Assembly (NCBI GenBank): GCA_949361645.1
Contig: OX442432.1
Coordinates: 811,733-875,732 of the forward strand
Source of the DNA: Spongilla lacustris
Lineage: Eukaryota > Porifera > Demospongiae > Spongillida > Spongillidae
Direction: 5' to 3'
Length of the DNA: 64,000 nt
Position 1 is the stretch's first letter; each line of letters begins with the position of its first letter. The translations under genes were made by a program, and so were the position numbers. The notes beneath the pieces were generated by a model. It was given only the letters and a program-made list of their open reading frames with translations, did no database searches and was not told the origin of the DNA. Positions 37,946-50,757 of this stretch are shown piece after piece.

Positions 37946-40478
37946 CTGCATTGGATTGGAAAGATTGATAGTGGGTTACATATATAGTAATATGAGACAG
38001 TTTCTGCTTCGCTTATATATCTAAAATGTTGTAAAACTGCTACACATTATACTACATTGTTTAATAGACATATTTCTGGGCCATGCATGGGAGATCAATA
38101 CCATGCATGGGCAGAAGCATTCAATTAGCTTCATGTCAGTTCTGTACCTATAGTGTGCTTAACATCTTATTAGCCATGCTGGTGAAATAAAATTAACATC
38201 ATCTTTAATGGTTATTGATAAAAATCTAAATCTCAAAAACCCTCTCTTAAAATTAAACAAAATTTCAAATTTGCTTACAGTTTGCAGCTTTTTACCACCC
38301 AACATTTATATTATAACTGAAATGATCTTAATTTAGTTGTTTAAGTTCAGCAAGTTAAATTCAAAATGCTGTTGGAGCCTATAAAATTTAATTTTTTTCA
38401 AATAGGTGTTGTCGGGGAATTAAAAATTCGTTTAAATGGATATTTAGCTGTTTACAGCATTTCAGCCCGCATTATTGTAACATTTAGCAACAATTAGTTA
38501 ACTGTTTATGGTTAATTTATAAGTGGAACACCCTGTTTTTATTTGAAGACCTCAGCCCCGGATCCAGCACAGCCTTGGGGGGGGGGGGGGGGGGGGGGGG
38601 GGGGCCGGGCGTATAAAATGCCGCCTCTCCGGCAGCAATTGCCGCCCCCACCCCTCCGCTCTCAGGCCGGCACCTACATGCACACATGCGCACACGCACT
38701 CACACATGCGCACACGCACTCACACACACTTTTAACCCGGCTTCAGTACATCCGCCTGATCCGCGACCGATCCAAAATATTACGTGTTGCGTCATCATAT
38801 TAAAGTCTGATTGCTAGACTAAATTTGTACAATAACATTTTAACATAATACGTTGTACAAATTCACCGGACAAATACGCAGCGGCCGAAGCAGTCTGGAG
38901 CTTCCTTAGAAGGTCAAGGATTTGGCTGCCAGTGATGAAACGTGCAGTAAAAGCTCAGAGTTTTTTTAATTGCCTCTGCCACTCCCTCGGCTGATTCGAC
39001 AACAGCTGCATGAGGATGCCTCGCATGATGTGTAGAGCTAGGGTCCCCTTGAATCGTTTCAGCAGCTTCCATCGCTTGATACTACTTCTGATGCTCTACC
39101 AGCTAAATGTCCAGCTCACGCAGATTTACCGTATTTTGAACGAGTTATTGAGTGCCAAGTCATTGAGCGATTCCTGCACTAGTTCTCACATTATAATCAT
39201 GTAGGCCTATTAATTTGATTTCACTTATATCAGTATCTGAATTTCTGCTTAGTACAAAGTTCTACCTCGTAAATGTACATGCGAAGGCGCTAGGTATATT
39301 GCAGTGCCAGCTTGTGGGAGCTTGTTGTATATATGGGCTGGCGGAAGCCTTTAAGGATTGGACCGGCGAGGGGGCCGGGGTCTGGGGCTCTGCCCCAGCC
39401 GCTTTGCAACTTTCGCCGCACTTTTTAAGTCACAAAACATAGCATAATTGCATAGAAATATGGTAGAAAGTAAATACAGGGCCGTAGCAACAAAGTGGTC
39501 CAGCTAAATAAGATAAGTTGGTTGCTATGTCAACCCAAAATTTGGTCCGAAGTGTCGACTATACATGTACATACATGATACATGTAGTGTATATACTGAC
39601 CAAATTTGGTTAATTTTTGTGTGCACACTACATTGGTTTAAGGTTTAGTTTACCGATATAAGAGCAACCCTGCCAGAGCATCAACTCAGCCAATGCACCA
39701 TTTAAATATCTATCCGGCAGCATTCCGGCTTAACCCCAAAGGTACGCTGTGTGATATCTATTGATACAGCTCATTCCTTGGAAACAGGCAAAGGCTTATA
39801 AGGATTCAAAACTGACCAACCTAAAGGCATTCAATCTCATCAACTCTATAATTTGGGCCAGTATACTTATATAGTGATCTTGCTCGTATCGCTTTTCTTT
39901 TGTATTTATAAATATCTCTCTGAACACATATTCTCCTTTTACCTCGCAACAACATTTATCTGTTCAAGGGAAAGCTAACAGGTTTTGTCTCTATAATAAT
40001 TTCGCGAAACGAGCCTGTAACGCGGATGTGACGTCACGCCATACATTTAGATAGGCCGTTTCCAATCCCTATATGTGTTATATTGATTATCCGCTGCAGG
40101 TTTATGCGGAGACTTGATTATGTTATTGCTCTCTTATTTAATGTGATCACCGCATTCGTACTCCGTAAAATATTGCATACTTTAACTGCGGTGAAGGTTA
40201 TAAATAACCGCGGTACATGTACATCAAATTTAACCGCGATACCGCGGCAACCCTGCATACATGCAGTCACGTTGACCAACACTCCAGCGCGCAATGACCA
40301 TTTTGCATGTACCATATTATGGAGTCGTTTAGATGTTTACAGCATATTGTAAGACCTTTGGAAAATGATACTAATTTACTCTACATGTACCCCATGCATG
40401 CATGAACATGGCTTTAGTTTATCCTTCGGTTTTTAAAGGAAAAATTCCTTATGGCCACATTGAACCACAGATCATTAC
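37946..40478. other. Intergenic or 5' region of NTPDase A, no exon recognised
   Basis: A run of about 27 G at 38577-38604 and a short CACACATGCG repeat near 38680-38720. I searched the minus strand for a DAGSSHT-like segment and saw none. One open stretch near 39040-39190 could be a transposase remnant but has no recognised motif. Confidence 0.5.
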
Positions 40479-40948
40479 AGTAGCGGCTCACTAATAAGAC
40501 CACCCCGGGACAATCGGATCTTGTGGTAAAACTCGCCAATACGACCGTTTCGGTCTTACTGGCGAGTTTCCCGCCTTTCGAAATGCGCTTTGATTAGAAT
40601 ACCAGTAGCAGATAAACAAATGAATCGTAACAAAATAACAGCTGGAAGGATGAACAATTATGCCAAGGATTGTAAAGCAAGCTTAGAGCTGGCTCGTGTA
40701 TGTCATAGACATTGCTAACTCCATTAGTACGGGATCGTCGATTTTCCCCGTAATCGAATGCATGGTGGGTACCAACTGTATTAGGAAACCACTCGCCTGT
40801 TTAGAGAAAGAAAGTTACACAAAAACGCCCCTCCAATATTTATACACTAGTGGTCTTATTAGACGGTGGTCGGATTGGCGAAGTGGTCTTATAATCGGGC
40901 GGTTAAGTGGTCTTATTACCGCGTGGTCTGATTAGTGAGCCGCTACTG
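40479..40948. mobile_element. Pogo/mariner-like MITE with TA duplication
   Basis: Terminal inverted repeats of about 28 bp: CAGTAGCGGCTCACTAATAA and onward at the left, its reverse complement with one mismatch at the right. TA lies on both sides (40477-40478 and 40949-40950). The TA duplication and CAGT ends suggest a Tc1/mariner/pogo-type element. The 470-bp element contains an internal hairpin (actcgccaatacgaccg against cggtcttactggcgagt) and no transposase. Confidence 0.8.
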
Positions 40949-41298
40949 TATGGTCGTTAAAAAACGTTTCTTTAGAAAGTGTTGATTGATGCAGGAGTCG
41001 ATGCAGGTGCATGCTGATAATATGGGCAATCTTGGACCACAGGGATTGGTTTGAAATGTTGGCTTTGGTCTTTAAGTCAGTCGTCCACGTTTTAAACCAA
41101 TGGTTTGAAAAAGTTTGGTTTGCCAACTAATCCATCACTCCATTTATTTACTCCAAGAACAGGAATGTGTGACCCACGTAAATGCCAGATCACTCCATCT
41201 CCATCTGCCTTTAGCCAGTTCATAATTGGGTTGTTCCAACACAAGATGTGCTTACACCCCCAGTGCCCCAACAATATATCACATTTGCCTTACAACCA

Positions 41299-42590
41299 TT
41301 AATCATAGATTGACAGTGGTATTGTGACTTAAGTCACTGACTTAAAAGTCACAAATCTTAGTTACTAGAAATTGTATTCACGTGGTCTGTCAAAACTTAG
41401 TTACCTTTGTGGCAGATTATGTACACTGATAGGATGGCTACAAAATCTATGAATGCTACAAAACCTAGGTATTAATCACAGCAGGAATGTCCCCTTCATC
41501 ACTACATGTATGGGCAAAGCATTGCATGACCTTGCTCTGTGCATGCTTTCAACTACACATACACACCACACGAATTTAAATGTCAATTCAATCTCTACAC
41601 GTCTGATGCAGTTTATTTGGAGGTGCGGGATCATGTATCATGCAATACAAACAAGGCCCTGGGCCTGGGGAGAGTTGTATGGGGGTGCATGGTCTATGAA
41701 ACTCAGGGGAGCATTGCAGGCATATATGCATCACCAATCACCATACAAGTACTTGTACATGTAGTGCATTTTAGTGAGGTCGCAGTACCAGTATAAGGCT
41801 AACTGTAGCTTGGTTTGATGTTGGAAACTGTCTGGCAAAGCCGGGACCTGTTATAGTAACAATTTATTTTTGGACATTGCTGCTTACTTCTTGTATAATG
41901 GACCTTTTAACAGTGATATCCGAATAAATGTACATGCATGTAATTTGCTATGTTTGACGTCTTTAGCTTCAAAGAGACACGAAAGAATTGATGAGTTGAA
42001 TGCATGCTTATAACTGTGTCCAAAAATGAAGTTACAGCACTCACAAGACGAATGGAAAAGACAACTATGCTTGTGTGGTCTCCTACTGTTCGATTCAAGT
42101 TCCACCTAGGAAACACAAAGCTAAGTCATGCACCTTGGCCTGATTTCATACATATATGTTGTGAATGGCTTACATAAAAGTGTAAGCACCCAATTGCACA
42201 AGGCTTGTAGGTGAGACTGAAGCTTTACCGCATACTAGCACTCTTCCTGTGTACAATAAGGATTGGGAACAGTGCACTGCTATACTTATGTTATGCATAC
42301 AGTGGTATATGTAAGAGCTAACCCTAATACACATCAAAGAACAACAATTGCTTTGTATGGACTGAAATCAGAGTAAGCAGCCCACTTATAATGACTACAG
42401 GCATTATACAGTGAACATTTACCTTACATCATACCTGGACATTTATAGATTTTGTAGCCATCCTATCAGTGCACATAATCTGCCACATGAAAGGTAACTA
42501 AGTTTTGACAGACCACGTGAATACAATTTCTAGTAACTGACTTTATAAGTCAGTGACTTAAGTCACAATACCACCTCAATCTATGATTAA
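41299..42590. mobile_element. 1.3-kb element with ~150-bp inverted repeats
   Basis: The left arm (41299 to about 41450) begins ttaatcatagattgacagtg and includes gtgacttaagtcactgactt. The right arm (about 42440-42590) is its reverse complement and ends caatctatgattaa. The interior has no clear transposase ORF. It looks like a non-autonomous DNA transposon, family unknown. Confidence 0.75.
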
Positions 42591-42939
42591 TGCATTGAAT
42601 TCGTGGCAAGTGATCACGGGCAACCAATCAGTCCATGTGCACCCCTTTCTTTTTTCATGGCTTGGATCTGCATCAGCCTCATCGCAGTGGTTTCCCTTTT
42701 CCACCAATCCTTGAGATTGAGAATGGCTAGTGTTAGTAACAATGGAACATGCCATTGGAGCATGGGCAGTCCAACATAACCAGTTTGGGGCATATTTAAG
42801 GTATACCACTAAGGAAGGAATCAGTCTACTACTCCAGAGTCACATAGACCAGTAGTGTGCAACTGTATGAGGCATCTGGCATATGCCTCATATCAATGAG
42901 GTCAATCTGAAGTGATTTACGGTGATGTAGGATTTGTTG

Positions 42940-43010
42940 ATGGCAATTGAGTAAAAAGTAAGGAAACAAGAGATTAAGGAAATTATACATACATTATTAC
43001 AGACTATATT
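42940..43010. mobile_element. MITE, family A copy 3 (one end only)
   Basis: The text gcaattgagtaaaaagtaag followed by gaaacaagagattaaggaaa and ttatacatacattattacag matches one end of the family-A MITE. The second arm is missing. Confidence 0.6.
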
Positions 43011-43174
43011 ATTTAGCAAATCTCTATGGTAACCCAAGTAAGGTAGCCTCATTCCTTATGTCGATTTTATAACTCAAAACACAAAGTTACAGCAGAAGCA
43101 GTTGGACCACACACCCACACACCATTATATGTGTGCACACACATAACACCAGATATTGTGCGCTCATTTGCTGT

Positions 43175-46100
43175 TCAAGACAAAGAGGAATAGCCATTGT
43201 TGTGCTTAATGGCTTTCCTACATGGCACAAAGGTGAAGATGAAGAAAGCCACAAACACCACACACAAGATGGCCAGCACGATCATTCCAACTGCCAGGTC
43301 TGCTACCAGGAAGGGTAAGGTGATATGGTCCTCCAGAGCTGCAGTCCTGTTCAGCATGTAGCCCAGAGACCATCCAATGTCCTCACCATTCACCTTTTGG
43401 AGAAAAACACCATCATATCCCTCCCCTCCTCCTTCTCCCCCCCCCCCCCCCCCAAATACACCATGCTAAAACTGACCGTAATGTTGAAGGACAATGTCCA
43501 ATCTGTGGCTTCACCAAAGCCTAGCACATTCTGAAGCATGAAGAGTGTGTACATGCCATTGAAGCAGGCATCTCCAATACGAGATGAGTTAGAGGGAGAA
43601 TGTAGTGGGGTATTGCAGAACTTGAATACTGTTGAATTGTAGCTACTCAAGTTTGAACTGATGGGCAGAGGTGCTGAAGTCTTGTACACACTGCTCGCAG
43701 CATAGTAGAAAGTGGAGATTCCCTGTGAGGGGAAGGGCATTGGGGAAGATCCAATGAGGGCAGGGGGTGGGGGCCAGGTAACCCTCCCTAGGGTGTGTGT
43801 CTAGTCCCCATATGTAGGTGTAGGAAGATATGGGCGAAGGAGGGGGAGGAGGGGGAGTAGGTACTCCTCACACTCAACTATGAGGTATGGAGGAACAGGG
43901 AAAAAATGATATATTATTAATGGAAAATGATTTGATTTCATGTTGCAAACAAATTTACATGCATGCCCCGGAGTCCATCCAACAGAAATTGACTTTATTT
44001 AAGTAACATCCCCCTATATGGGCATGGCGCTAAGCCTCCTCCAATACAGCAGCTGGATGGACCTGTCCACAAGGGGGTGGGGCACAATAGGTGACCCTGT
44101 CCACAAGGGGGTGGGGCACAATAGGTGACAACAAAAGCGATTCCACCATGGTCACCATTGTTACTCAATCATTCACACCCTCTGATCTCATCCTCACCAC
44201 CTCATCCACATCCTCACCCCCTCGTCCACATCCTCATCATCGTCCTCACCCCCTCATTCACATCCTCATCATCGCATTCACATCCTCACCACCTCATCCA
44301 CATCCTCACCCCCTCATTCACATCCTCATCATCGCATTCACATCCTCATCACCTCCCCCACAATTAGGGGGTGGGGCAGGAATAGCAACCTTCCTTACAA
44401 TAAAGTTTCCCTGGATAGCTATCACATCGGACTGCACAGTGGTATTGAACACTGTGTCCAGCAAGTCTTGACATTCTGTACTGTTCCCAGTCCCAATGAA
44501 GGAGTAGTTCGAGGCAGTACCATTACCGGCCTTGACACAGTCTCCATCGTATATTTCACTGCTCATATAGGTATGTGAGTAGTTGACTGGGAAACATGGG
44601 TTGGTTATGATGGACACCTGTGCACAAGAGAGGTGTGAGATATGAGGGTGATGGTGGTGGTGTGGATATGTGAGGATATAAGGATGATGGTGAGGATAAG
44701 GGTGATGGTGAGGACATGTGTGAGGATAAGGGTGATGGTGAGGACATGTGTGAGGATAAGGGTGATGGTGAGGACATGTGTGAGGATAAGGGTGATGGTG
44801 AGGACATGTGTGAGGATAAGGGTGATGGTGAGGACATGTGTGAGGATAAGGGTGATGGTGAGGACATGTGTGAGGATATGGGTGATGGTGAGGATATGTA
44901 TGAGGATATGGGTGATGGTGAGGACATGTGTGAGGATAAGGGTGATGGTGAGGACATGTGTGAGGATAAGGGTGATGGTGAGGACATGTGTGAGGATAAG
45001 GGTGATGGTGAGGACATGTGTGAGGATAAGGGTGATGGTGAGGACATGTGTGAGGATAAGGGTGATGGTGAGGACATGTGTGAGGATAAGGGTGATGGTG
45101 AGGACATGTGTGAGGATAAGGGTGATGGTGAGGACATGTGTGAGGATAAGGGTGATGGTGAGGACATGTGTGAGGATAAGGGTGATGGTGAGGACATGTG
45201 TGAGGATAAGGGTGATGGTGAGGACATGTGTGAGGATAAGGGTGATGGTGAGGACATGTGTGAGGATAAGGGTGATGGTGAGGACATGTGTGAGGATAAG
45301 GGTGATGGTGAGGACATGTGTGAGGATAAGGGTGATGGTGAGGACATGTGTGAGGATAAGGGTGATGGTGAGGACATGTGTGAGGATATGGGTGATGGTG
45401 AGGACATGTATGAGGATATGGGTGATGGTGAGGACATGTGTGAGGATATGGGTGATGGTGAGGACATGTGTGAGGATATGGGTGATGGTGAGGATATGTA
45501 TGAGGATATGGGTGATGGTGAGGACATGTGTGAGGATAAGGGTGATGGTGAGGACATGTGTGAGGATAAGGGTGATGGTGAGGACATGTGTGAGGATAAG
45601 GGTGATGGTGAGGACATGTGTGAGGATAAGGGTGATGGTGAGGACATGTGTGAGGATAAGGGTGATGGTGAGGACATGTGTGAGGATAAGGGTGATGGTG
45701 AGGACATGTGTGAGGATAAGGGTGATGGTGAGGACATGTGTGAGGATAAGGGTGATGGTGAGGACATGTGTGAGGATAAGGGTGATGGTGAGGACATGTG
45801 TGAGGATAAGGGTGATGGTGAGGATATGTATGAGGATATGTGTGATGGTGAGGACATGTGTGAGGATAAGGGTGATGGTGAGGACATGTGTGAGGATAAG
45901 GGTGATGGTGAGGACATGTGTGAGGATAAGGGTGATGGTGAGGACATGTGTGAGGATAAGGGTGATGGTGAGGACATGTGTGAGGATAAGGGTGATGGTG
46001 AGGACATGTGTGAGGATAAGGGTGATGGTGAGGACATGTGTGAGGATAAGGGTGATGGTGAGGACATGTGTGAGGATAAGGGTGATGGTGAGGACATGTG

Positions 46101-49100
46101 TGAGGATAAGGGTGATGGTGAGGACATGTGTGAGGATAAGGGTGATGGTGAGGACATGTGTGAGGATAAGGGTGATGGTGAGGACATGTGTGAGGATAAG
46201 GGTGATGGTGAGGACATGTGTGAGGATAAGGGTGATGGTGAGGACATGTGTGAGGATAAGGGTGATGGTGAGGACATGTGTGAGGATAAGGGTGATGGTG
46301 AGGACATGTGTGAGGATAAGGGTGATGGTGAGGACATGTGTGAGGATAAGGGTGATGGTGAGGACATGTGTGAGGATAAGGGTGATGGTGAGGACATGTG
46401 TGAGGATAAGGGTGATGGTGAGGACATGTGTGAGGATAAGGGTGATGGTGAGGACATGTGTGAGGATAAGGGTGATGGTGAGGACATGTGTGAGGATAAG
46501 GGTGATGGTGAGGACATGTGTGAGGATAAGGGTGATGGTGAGGACATGTGTGAGGATAAGGGTGATGGTGAGGACATGTGTGAGGATAAGGGTGATGGTG
46601 AGGACATGTGTGAGGATAAGGGTGATGGTGAGGACATGTGTGAGGATAAGGGTGATGGTGAGGACATGTGTGAGGATAAGGGTGATGGTGAGGACATGTG
46701 TGAGGATAAGGGTGATGGTGAGGACATGTGTGAGGATAAGGGTGATGGTGAGGACATGTGTGAGGATAAGGGTGATGGTGAGGACATGTGTGAGGATAAG
46801 GGTGATGGTGAGGACATGTGTGAGGATAAGGGTGATGGTGAGGACATGTGTGAGGATAAGGGTGATGGTGAGGACATGTGTGAGGATAAGGGTGATGGTG
46901 AGGACATGTGTGAGGATAAGGGTGATGGTGAGGACATGTGTGAGGATAAGGGTGATGGTGAGGACATGTGTGAGGATAAGGGTGATGGTGAGGACATGTG
47001 TGAGGATAAGGGTGATGGTGAGGACATGTGTGAGGATAAGGGTGATGGTGAGGACATGTGTGAGGATAAGGGTGATGGTGAGGACATGTGTGAGGATAAG
47101 GGTGATGGTGAGGATATGTGTGAGGATAAGGGTGATGGTGAGGACATGTGTGAGGATATGTGTGATGGTGAGGACATGTGTGAGGATAAGGGTGATGGTG
47201 AGGACATGTGTGAGGATAAGGGTGATGGTGAGGACATGTGTGAGGATAAGGGTGATGGTGAGGACATGTGTGAGGATAAGGGTGATGGTGAGGACATGTG
47301 TGAGGATAAGGGTGATGGTGAGGATATGTGTGAGGATAAGGGTGATGGTGAGGACATGTGTGAGGATATGTGTGATGGTGAGGACATGTGTGAGGATAAG
47401 GGTGATGGTGAGGATAAGGGTGATGGTGAGGACATGTGTGAGGATATGTGTGAGGATGGAGGTGGTGGTGAGGATAAGGGTGATGGTGAGGACATGTGTG
47501 AGGATATTGTTGTTGTATGGACATGTGTGACACACATGCGCACAAGCTCGCACAGACACACACATACGAACATTAGCGCTAACATTTGGTTGGCTGTTGA
47601 TGAGGTGATCTAGCAGGTGGGACTCGGCCCTGTCTCTCCCATAGCAGAGGTAGCTGCATGAAAACAGGCTGTAGCCACGCCCAAATAGTGTGACAGAGGT
47701 GAGGTTACAGCCAGGTGGTACGGGACCACCCTTGTACTCAGAGGCTATCTGCAGTGATGCCCCTCCCATATCAAGCACACCACTGGTTGTGTCCGGTCCC
47801 TAAAGCAGGTGGAGAAAACGGTACGGTGGCTTAGGGGGGTATTAAAATGGCTGACCCTGTTCATACACGTACCTGGGGCACCTTCTTGCTGAGGTAGTTC
47901 AGAGTGACCCATGCGTACAGGCCTTCCTCAGTGCCATTGATGACCTCTGCGGCAACAAAGCTGTAGGAATATGACTGCAAGGAGCTTGTGATGGATTGAA
48001 GTATTTCACTGGTAGCTGTGGGGTTGGTGTCTCTTTGGGGTGGTACAAGGGTGTGAAGCAGGTAAGGCAATGGACACCGTACCTTAGAAGTCTCATCCCA
48101 GCAGTCGCACCAAGGAACAACTGGATGTAGCTCACGTCACCTTTAACATATGGCTCTGCGCGTTCAACCAGTTGTGAGACGTTTGGTCCAGCGTACGAAG
48201 GATATGCCGCATAGGCAGTGAGAGGGTCTGCAGGAGTGTGATTGGTGGTAAGGATAAAGCAATGGGAAGAAGTGTCCCCCTCAAGGCCCCTGGGTTATGA
48301 CTGCTTAAAATACTCAGTCAGTGTTACCAGGATATAGCCTGGTGCAAATATTGTGCTATATCGATAAATACTAGTACTCATTAATATAAATTTTAACATT
48401 AATTAGTTTAGTTATGGCTGGGGCAAATGAACAGACCACCTAAACAACCTTCTGAAATAGTTTTCTTCACAGTGAAGTATATTATTATTTTTAAAACAAC
48501 AGTACACCTCTTACCAATATGGCTTGAGCTGGGTGTGGGGGTTATATTTATACATGGAGTTCGGCTATTACATAAATTAAATTTGAATATCTGAATCGTA
48601 CACTATCCAGATACTAGTAGTTCCCTTGTGTGGGTCCCTGGACCCCAAGCCAATAGCTCTCATGTGCTTTAGCGTTTCATCCATTTGACTCTCCCACACT
48701 TGCCTAATTTTACATACTGGGGGGGGAGGGGGAGGGGATGGAACAACAAGCTGAATCTTAACAAAGCTGGCTATTTCGTATATTACTGTCTATTCATGTG
48801 CAAGTTTGTACTGCGATATAGCTTAACTGTATTGCGATATTACTACACACACCACTCATATTTTACTGTTTAACCACTGCCCTCTGTGGCTGAACGACAG
48901 AGCGATTGGACTCAACTATCAGTCAACACGGACCTATGGAGGCGTGTAGATCATGCAAACACTACGACCAGATGTCTGGGCCGCGGTTGTCATATCGTCC
49001 GCATGATCGATGTATCGGAGGAAAGGGATACCCCCCCTCCCTCACCCACACTTACTATTAGTGTAGCTGGTGAACACTTGCCGAACAAGTCCCGTGCCGT

Positions 49101-49407
49101 TGTTGTTGACATCCCAGGAATAAACAAAAAGTGACGTATGCGATGACCCTGCATCAATCACCAGGCCAAACTGAAATGTAGGAAAAGGGAGGAACTGTTT
49201 GACGAACTGTGCGTACTTCTGGTTGGATGGGGGAAGGGGGGGGGGGCATCAAAGTTCATGGCAAACCTGTGTACGAACGGTGGCGGTAGTAAATACTATA
49301 GGAAGGGCCACAAATCCTCCGAGGAACACAATGGCCAGAATTATCGAGGTCACCGGGACCAGGCTCACAGTACAGTAGTGACAACACTTCTTGTACGAGC
49401 ACTCCAT
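43175..49407 (-). CDS. Ectonucleoside triphosphate diphosphohydrolase (CD39 type), gene B, complete
   Basis: Eight exons (49267-49407, 49056-49170, 48083-48227, 47873-48032, 47584-47799, 44399-44617, 43477-43722, 43175-43393) join in consistent phase to 486 aa, close to the ~510 aa of vertebrate CD39. Exon 1 encodes a short Cys-rich tail (MECSYKKCCHYC) and a membrane anchor (VPVTSIILAIVFLGGFVALP). The apyrase regions follow in order: VIDAGSSHTSL (ACR1, phosphate binding), LGATAGMR (ACR2), VINGTEEGLYAW (ACR3, catalytic Glu), LDMGGASLQIA (ACR4) and GWSLGYMLN (ACR5). A second membrane segment (AVGMIVLAILCVVFVAFFIF) precedes the C-terminus. The body is extracellular, with many Cys and N-glycosylation sites. 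It should hydrolyse extracellular ATP and ADP and so shape purinergic signals. The intron between exons 5 and 6 holds a large minisatellite. Its last exon is the source, or a sibling, of the orphan exons at 24.3 and 28.8 kb. Confidence 0.92.
44170..44360. repeat. CT/CA-rich short tandem repeat in NTPDase B intron
   Basis: Imperfect copies of cctcatccacatcctcaccc and cctcattcacatcctcatca. The complementary strand (gatgaggatgtgaatgag) resembles the unit of the large minisatellite on the other side of the exon, in opposite orientation. Confidence 0.85.
44640..47505. repeat. 30-bp minisatellite, about 90 copies, in NTPDase B intron
   Basis: Units of ggtgatggtgaggacatgtg plus tgaggataag, repeated almost perfectly from about 44700 to 47440 and degenerate at both ends. 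Variants (aag to atg, gac to gat, tgtgag to tatgag) cluster, and one block of variant units recurs near 47110-47190 and 47330-47400. The unit length is a multiple of three, so several frames are open for ~1000 codons. The array lies wholly inside the intron between exons 47584-47799 and 44399-44617, so it is not coding. Confidence 0.97.
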
Positions 49408-50757
49408 AGCAGGGTAATTCGCAACGTCCTAGTTGGCTCTGGACCTCTGAGATAACGTAACGACGTTCTTTTAATTACAGAGCAGTATGTAGGCGTGGCA
49501 AGGGTCACATGAACATGTATACGTGTCGTACCCAGACCTAAATTACTTTGCTAGCCACTAGCATTAGTCTCGCCTATTTATTGAGAAACAAGGTAAGGTC
49601 AACGGTTTTTGCACCAATGGTGGAATAACACGGATCTCCACCATTGCAAGTAAAAATTTTTTTAAAAACCCTATTGATCCCACTCTAGGGGCAGTCATAT
49701 CTTACTATACACGACAACAATGTAATTTCATTTCCCATATGTGCTTTAATTTATACTATCATGCGGGCACCTAAATGCCAAGTTTGGATTGGTAAAGTAA
49801 AAGCAGTGACCACAGTGACCACAGTGACCAACAGAACAGAGCAAAATGATATGTTAAGAGTTTTTATAACGAAACAAATTCAATAACGTGAAGCAAAGGC
49901 TAGCCTCGTCCCCAGGCCCAATTTTTTATATTAAAGTAGGGGCAAATATTTTTTATCATATAAACTTTAATAAAAAATAGGCCTGGGGACGAGGCTAATG
50001 AAAGGCACAAGGTGAAACATCAGAAGGACTGAGAAATGATTGGCTCCTGGTACAAAGCAGTAAGCACTCTAAATGATGAGTTTCCTTAATTACACAGGAA
50101 CAGCAAACCTTCATCTCCAGGGTAATTTAGCCACCCTGCATTGATGCATTATTACTTAAATCACATATGGTACATGTATGTAAATTTCATCAATGTACTA
50201 TACAATGGGCGATTGGGCATGTTATAAAGATAAATCGTAAAAATCAAAATTACCAAAAACAACAATTGCGTAAAGAAGGAATTAGTAATACGATTATGGT
50301 CATTGAAATGCCAGTGGACTAATTAACTGGTGATTTAGTGTTCATGGATGAAATGAATACTAAATGATTTGAAAAAAAAATTAGCCTCGATAAGCCTTTT
50401 TAAAAAAGTCTTACTAAATCAGAAACACTTATTACGCATGTTTCGAATACGGAATGGCCTCAACCGTCGCAGTTTTTATACGCATTGAGAGTGTATGTAA
50501 ATTTCATCAATAGTCTGAATAGTGCCCTCCTTGTATAAATCATATTAGAAATACGAGGATTTAAATTGTGGAAAAGTACGTACATGGGCCATTTTATAGT
50601 TGTATTGCAATGCTTTAGGTTATTAAATGTGTTAAAAACCCGTTTATTACGTCATGGCCACACCTCTGTAGTTGATATTAGTCACACGACTCTAGCTGGA
50701 AAGGTATGTGCCAACCTTGTGAAGCGTACGCGTGTGCGACTTGGTTCACTTAGCAGA
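49408..50757. other. Intergenic region between NTPDase B and alpha-SNAP
   Basis: This is the shared 5' side of two divergent genes. Apart from a ~100-bp palindrome at 49899-49998 I see no gene or clear regulatory element. Confidence 0.6.
49899..49998. mobile_element. 100-bp palindromic MITE-like element
   Basis: Ends gctagcctcgtccccaggcc and ggcctggggacgaggctaat are inverted repeats. AT-rich arms (ttttttatattaaagt against actttaataaaaaata) extend the hairpin almost to its centre. Confidence 0.75.

Noticed and set aside
39040..39195. Open stretch in the region before NTPDase B, possibly a transposase remnant
   Set aside because: No conserved motif or inverted repeats attached to it that I could identify.
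44318..47778. Five overlapping ORFs of about 960-1080 codons on both strands
   Set aside because: They are read-through of a 30-bp (multiple-of-three) minisatellite lying inside an NTPDase intron; the true exons end at its edges with splice sites.
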